Below are positions 6,630 through 9,518 of a stretch of DNA of 9,518 bases, in pieces. The DNA lies in NCBI GenBank assembly GCA_017547265.1, contig JAFYQC010000095.1:1-9518 (forward strand), given 5' to 3'. The stretch is from Kiritimatiellia bacterium (GTDB lineage Bacteria; Verrucomicrobiota; Kiritimatiellia; RFP12; UBA1067). The position numbers and the translations under genes were made by a program. The notes under the pieces are model-generated. The model worked only from the letters and a program-made list of their open reading frames with translations, searched no databases and was not told the origin of the DNA. Every line of letters starts with the position of its first letter. Positions within the stretch are counted from its first letter, which is position 1.

Positions 6630-8297
6630 TTTCTCCATTCGTTTTCCGTATTTGGCCCACCGGCCTTTACACAACAACGCGATATTTCCGTTCTCACAGA
6701 GTTTTCGCAACATCTTTTTGGCAACTACTCGAGAAACGTTGCATAAATCCACGACTTGAGTTAGCGAAATCGTTTTATGCAAATCGATATGCTCTAAAAT
6801 CATATTCAACTGTCTCTCACGGCTCAACCCAACCATCTTCGTGTATGCAACCTCTTCGCCCACCTCCTGATGGTATGCCTTACCGAGGTAATAGACATGC
6901 ACCTTGCCCTTCACGTGCTGCTCGACCATCCCCTCTCGCAACAAGACGCCGAGAACACCTCTCGTTGTCGACTCGCTCTTCTTGAGTACATCTGCCAGCT
7001 CGGTCAAGGTCAGCTCGCCATCCCGTAGGGCCGAGAGCACCAAAAGAGAATCGATCGGCATGTCGATTCCGCTATCCTCGCGGTTCATCAGCATTCGGAT
7101 GAAAAGCGTGTCGGCTTTTGCTTCCAGCATTCTCACGGTCACCACAGTCGAATTCGATTCGGAGTAATCGGGTGCCGGACGACCGTACTTCAGCAGTCCC
7201 TCGAAAATCCTATCCACGCCGCGCCCCGTACGCTCGGCAAGGCCAATCCGCTTTATGGCGTCCGCCAGACAGGAATTCCGCGACTTCGGAGCTGCCGTGA
7301 GAAGATTGTCAACGGTAACGCCCTCGATGAATCCACCTGGGCTGGAAATCCTCAACCCATAGTCGTCAAACTGGACATGAATGCATCCGAGCATGTTGTA
7401 GTCCCTGTGGACAAGCGCGTTGACAAACGCCTCGCGGAACGCCGTCTTGTCGAAATTCGGGATGCCTTTTCGGAAAAGCCCTATCTCCATTTCATCTTCG
7501 GAGTACTGCGCCCCGAACATCATCTTGAATTCCTCGAAGATTTCAAGCAGGGGTTTCCGACGAAACTCGTTGACCTTCACCTTCCCGGCCTTCAGCACCT
7601 GAAATGCCGCCTCGTGCGAGGGAACGTGCTTCCTAAGCAGCTTCTCCGTGCCGAGGATCAGCATTCCTGCAAGCGTCGGATGCAATGCGCCGTCCGATTC
7701 CGCGCAAAGGCCAAGCGCCTTGTCCAGATCTTCGTCCGACAGCTTCAACAGCGCCTTCTCCTCGCTGTACTCCTCAATCATTCGCCGGAGCCTCACCCGT
7801 TGCAGCGGATCCAACTCTTCCATCGACACGCCTTCGAAAATCATCTCCGACGGATCGTAAGTCCCGAGCGTCGATTGCCACGATTGGACTTCTGCGGGCT
7901 TGATCGCCACGACTTCGGGCTTATGATTCGCGTCAAGCCGCCGCCGCAGATACTTACCGTCATTCGTGGCGATCAGCAGCTTCGACTTCTTGACATGAAC
8001 GACACCAACATATACGCCATCTCCGCAATCAACCTTCTCGACGGACACCACCAGTCCCGGCGTCGTGCGATTCTCGACAAGAGGCACGATCCCCTCAACA
8101 TCGAGATGCGCCTTGCAGAGCCCCGTGATTTCCCCGCTGTCCTCAACGCCCTCAAACAGCATCCCGCCCTGGGAATTCGCCATCGCCGCCAGCGAATCCA
8201 CGAGCTCGCTGTCCGGGAGCCGCTTCACATCGCTCTTGAACTCAATCGTCAGCGTCTCTTTCCCGCTTGTTATCGTCTTCAACTCTTCAAGTGTCAT
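6615..8297 (-). CDS. AlbA_2 (Schlafen-type) domain, GHKL-like ATPase and winged-helix protein, putative regulator
   Basis: This 560-residue protein has the build of the COG2865 group, often annotated as transcriptional regulators or RecG-like proteins although no helicase is present. An AlbA_2 domain (about 14-135) shows TIEFKSD (17-23), AAMANSQGGMLFEGVED and KYLRRRLDAN. An ATPase domain of HATPase_c_4 type follows: the N-box FREAFVNALVHRDY (287-300), ISSPGGFIEGVT (317-328) and LAERTGRGVDRI (353-364). The tail (about 410-550) looks like two winged helices, the first around LTLTELADVLKKSESTTRGVL and the second around ISLTQVVDLCNVSRVVAKKML. In Schlafen relatives AlbA_2 binds nucleic acid; I do not see a clear nuclease triad. 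The ATG has GGGAG six bases upstream and a TATAAT box further up. The stop codon lies inside the decamer array, so the last residues (PNGI) are repeat-encoded. It may regulate the operon or sense nucleic acid for the helicase pair; neither is shown. Confidence 0.88.
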   Translation of the reverse strand: MTLEELKTITSGKETLTIEFKSDVKRLPDSELVDSLAAMANSQGGMLFEGVEDSGEITGLCKAHLDVEGIVPLVENRTTPGLVVSVEKVDCGDGVYVGVVHVKKSKLLIATNDGKYLRRRLDANHKPEVVAIKPAEVQSWQSTLGTYDPSEMIFEGVSMEELDPLQRVRLRRMIEEYSEEKALLKLSDEDLDKALGLCAESDGALHPTLAGMLILGTEKLLRKHVPSHEAAFQVLKAGKVKVNEFRRKPLLEIFEEFKMMFGAQYSEDEMEIGLFRKGIPNFDKTAFREAFVNALVHRDYNMLGCIHVQFDDYGLRISSPGGFIEGVTVDNLLTAAPKSRNSCLADAIKRIGLAERTGRGVDRIFEGLLKYGRPAPDYSESNSTVVTVRMLEAKADTLFIRMLMNREDSGIDMPIDSLLVLSALRDGELTLTELADVLKKSESTTRGVLGVLLREGMVEQHVKGKVHVYYLGKAYHQEVGEEVAYTKMVGLSRERQLNMILEHIDLHKTISLTQVVDLCNVSRVVAKKMLRKLCENGNIALLCKGRWAKYGKRMEKPNGI

Positions 8298-8303
8298 TTT
8301 TAT

Positions 8304-8308
8304 CTCCC
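8304..8308 (-). promoter_or_regulatory. Ribosome binding site of the AlbA_2/ATPase gene
   Basis: GGGAG (within CCGGGAGATA) reads on the minus strand six bases before the ATG at 8295-8297. No other in-frame start nearby is as well placed. Confidence 0.8.
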
Positions 8309-8315
8309 GGTTGAA

Positions 8316-8344
8316 ATTATACTCTTTCCGTCAATTTGTGGCAT
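8316..8344 (-). promoter_or_regulatory. Possible internal sigma70-type promoter for the AlbA_2/ATPase gene
   Basis: The minus strand has a perfect TATAAT at 8316-8321 and ATGCCA (four of six matches to TTGACA) at 8339-8344, with a 17-bp spacer. Transcription would start near 8309, leaving a leader of about 11 bases that just holds the Shine-Dalgarno site. The -10 box overlaps the stop codon of the 71-residue gene. Such a promoter would let the regulator and the two helicase genes be expressed without the two upstream genes. Based on pattern only. Confidence 0.45.
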
Positions 8345-8532
8345 CCTCTCTTCTCGTGCATCTCACAAGCCTCGTGATAGTCGGCTTCGCGGTCTTTGCG
8401 GAAGACACAGGGCCTCTTTGCCCATGCAACAGCCGAGTTAACGTCTGCGGCATATAATGCTACAGCGTTTTTCATCGCGGCAACACTTCGAATCAGTTTT
8501 GTGGCATCGACTTGCTGGAGAATAAGGTTCAT
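8317..8532 (-). CDS. Small Cys/His-rich hypothetical protein, 71 residues
   Basis: I do not recognise this protein. It is probably real: its ATG overlaps the stop of the upstream gene in a 4-bp ATGA, and a perfect AAGGAGG sits seven bases upstream. Residues 1-40 look helical and alanine-rich, with no clear membrane segment or signal peptide. Residues 42-65 carry C42, H53, C56, H59, C64 and H65, including H-x2-C-x2-H, which could bind a metal. Charged residues are frequent after residue 39 (RKDREAD, HEKR). Translational coupling to the gene before it suggests a joint product, such as a partner or an inhibitor of that protein; this is inferred from position. A chance reading frame is unlikely given both start signals. 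Confidence 0.75.
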   Translation of the reverse strand: MNLILQQVDATKLIRSVAAMKNAVALYAADVNSAVAWAKRPCVFRKDREADYHEACEMHEKRGCHKLTERV

Positions 8533-9518
8533 CTCAAAGCCTCCTTTGCGTCATTGCACATCTGCCTTAGACGAATATACCGTGGATCACGAACTATCTC
8601 CCCATCAGCACCCTTCAAACGCTCAAGGCATTTGCCAAGGTTGTCTGCCTCCCACATTGGGACGGTGGTAATTCTATTATTGAGAATCTCAAGACACGCT
8701 TCTGGATGCCTTTCTAGATTTTCATTTTCTGAACATCGCGATAAGAACCAACTGCAATCCCTATTTTCAGAACACAAACGAGTTCGTATGAACCACATTT
8801 CAGACAAACCATCGGCCAATACATTATCAGTATTAAGCAAAGCCAAAGAAAGGCGATCCTGTATCACTGCGGTAAGTTTATCGCAATCCTTAGGCCACAT
8901 ATCCCGGACAATAGGCATACACCTCTCCCGCCACACTCCATCAACATCACCGCCCGATTTACGAACATGATTCATGTGATCCTCAATTACTCTTGCGGCA
9001 TCTTCAAGTTGAGGACTTGTCATTCGCCGGATAACATTTTCAATCTCAGAGTCCGAGAAATCGTCTCTCCCCAGAAGCGCCAAGCTCACGAAGAGTGAAA
9101 TGTACGAATGCCCAGACGAACTCAATCGGTCGTAGTGATTGAGCGTGTCAAGAAACTCAGCCTTAATATCTCGAAGTAGAGGCAAGTGCATTGACCTCTG
9201 CCATAAAAACCCTTGCCAGAATGCCGCCGCTTCATTTTCATTCTTCCATGACGAATGCGGCAAAATATATTTACGAGTCCATTCCTCGTCCGCATAATAC
9301 AATGCAATGGCACGCGATGCAAGAATCAAGCGTCCATTCACCGCTGATTCTTGCAAGGATTGCGCGACGACCTCAAATAACGTCCGAAATGTCTCAGCGA
9401 TTCCTTCGTCTTTATGGATTGTAGAAGGAAAACATTTCTCAAGAAGCGCCGCCACCATTCTACCGACGGGATGATTAATGGCTATCGACACTAAATCATC
9501 CTTTTCGCCAAATCGCAA
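8529..9518 (-). CDS. Unidentified large protein, C-terminal part (cut by the right edge)
   Basis: The frame is open from the window edge to a TGA at 8529-8531 (about 329 residues). The TTG at the very edge is not evidence of a start; the gene probably begins outside. The visible part looks mostly helical, with no transmembrane segment. Landmarks: INHPVGRMVAALLEK (14-28), GRLILASRAIALYYADEEW (62-80), ENEAAAFWQGFLWQ (94-107), FLDTLNHYDRLSSSGH (122-137), WRERCMPIVRDMWPKD (196-211) and DPRYIRLRQM (311-320). From memory, this spacing recalls C-terminal regions of large phage-defence proteins, such as the DUF4020-type tails of some SIR2 proteins. I cannot confirm it, and no catalytic motif is inside the window. 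By eye its base composition is more AT-rich than the helicase gene, which may mean a different origin. The 4-bp overlap with the 71-residue gene suggests a coupled operon. Confidence 0.75.
   Translation of the reverse strand: MRFGEKDDLVSIAINHPVGRMVAALLEKCFPSTIHKDEGIAETFRTLFEVVAQSLQESAVNGRLILASRAIALYYADEEWTRKYILPHSSWKNENEAAAFWQGFLWQRSMHLPLLRDIKAEFLDTLNHYDRLSSSGHSYISLFVSLALLGRDDFSDSEIENVIRRMTSPQLEDAARVIEDHMNHVRKSGGDVDGVWRERCMPIVRDMWPKDCDKLTAVIQDRLSLALLNTDNVLADGLSEMWFIRTRLCSENRDCSWFLSRCSENENLERHPEACLEILNNRITTVPMWEADNLGKCLERLKGADGEIVRDPRYIRLRQMCNDAKEALR
8540..8546 (-). promoter_or_regulatory. Ribosome binding site of the 71-residue gene
   Basis: A perfect AAGGAGG reads on the minus strand seven bases before the ATG at 8530-8532, inside the end of the upstream gene. 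It is the main evidence that the small frame is translated. Confidence 0.85.

Noticed and set aside
8329..8334. TTGACG on the minus strand as the -35 box for the TATAAT at 8316-8321
   Set aside because: The spacing is only 7 bp, too short for a sigma70-type promoter; ATGCCA at 17 bp fits better.
7377..8441. Long plus-strand open frame (354 codons) opposite the AlbA_2/ATPase gene
   Set aside because: It is antisense to a gene with clear domain motifs, shows no recognisable domain, and its composition (rich in R, L, P, H) is typical of a shadow frame.
9516..9518. TTG at the right edge as start of the partial gene
   Set aside because: The frame runs open to the edge and no upstream sequence is visible to hold a ribosome binding site; a gene continuing beyond the window is more likely.

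Overview
The window is bacterial and gene-dense, and every gene I can support lies on the minus strand, so transcription runs from high to low coordinates. Shine-Dalgarno sites are strong (two perfect AAGGAGG). By eye the GC content is moderate to fairly high over the helicase and ATPase genes and visibly lower in the partial gene at the right edge (about 8529-9518). I cannot assign a taxon. The gene content is that of an accessory or defence region, not of core metabolism.

Layout in transcription order: (1) the C-terminal 329 residues of an unidentified, probably helical protein, cut by the right edge (8529-9518). (2) A 71-residue Cys/His-rich small protein that overlaps it by 4 bp (8317-8532). 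(3) After 19 bp, which hold a TATAAT box, a 560-residue protein with a Schlafen-type AlbA_2 domain, a GHKL-like ATPase domain and winged-helix segments (6615-8297). (4) A 161-bp gap built almost wholly of 10-bp-periodic sequence: eight copies of a TTCCATTAGR decamer in two clusters, joined by phased T-tracts. (5) A 2024-residue protein (379-6453) that fuses a DExH superfamily 2 helicase, several Cys clusters, a DUF1998 domain and a Vsr-like nuclease-type domain. Its overall design resembles DruE of Druantia systems, or DISARM DrmA and DrmB fused together. (6) Overlapping it by 8 bp, the first 128 residues of a ParE/RelE-fold domain of the kind found at the N-terminus of certain UvrD-like helicases, cut by the left edge (1-386).

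The overlaps, short gaps and common strand suggest one operon, with a possible internal promoter before the AlbA_2/ATPase gene. My working reading is a multi-gene anti-phage or DNA-processing system. A giant helicase-nuclease and a UvrD-type helicase would be the translationally coupled effectors, the AlbA_2/ATPase/winged-helix protein a sensor or regulator, and the repeat array either its binding site or a variable spacer. This combination matches no named system I can place with confidence. The functional link is inferred from gene order and domain content alone.
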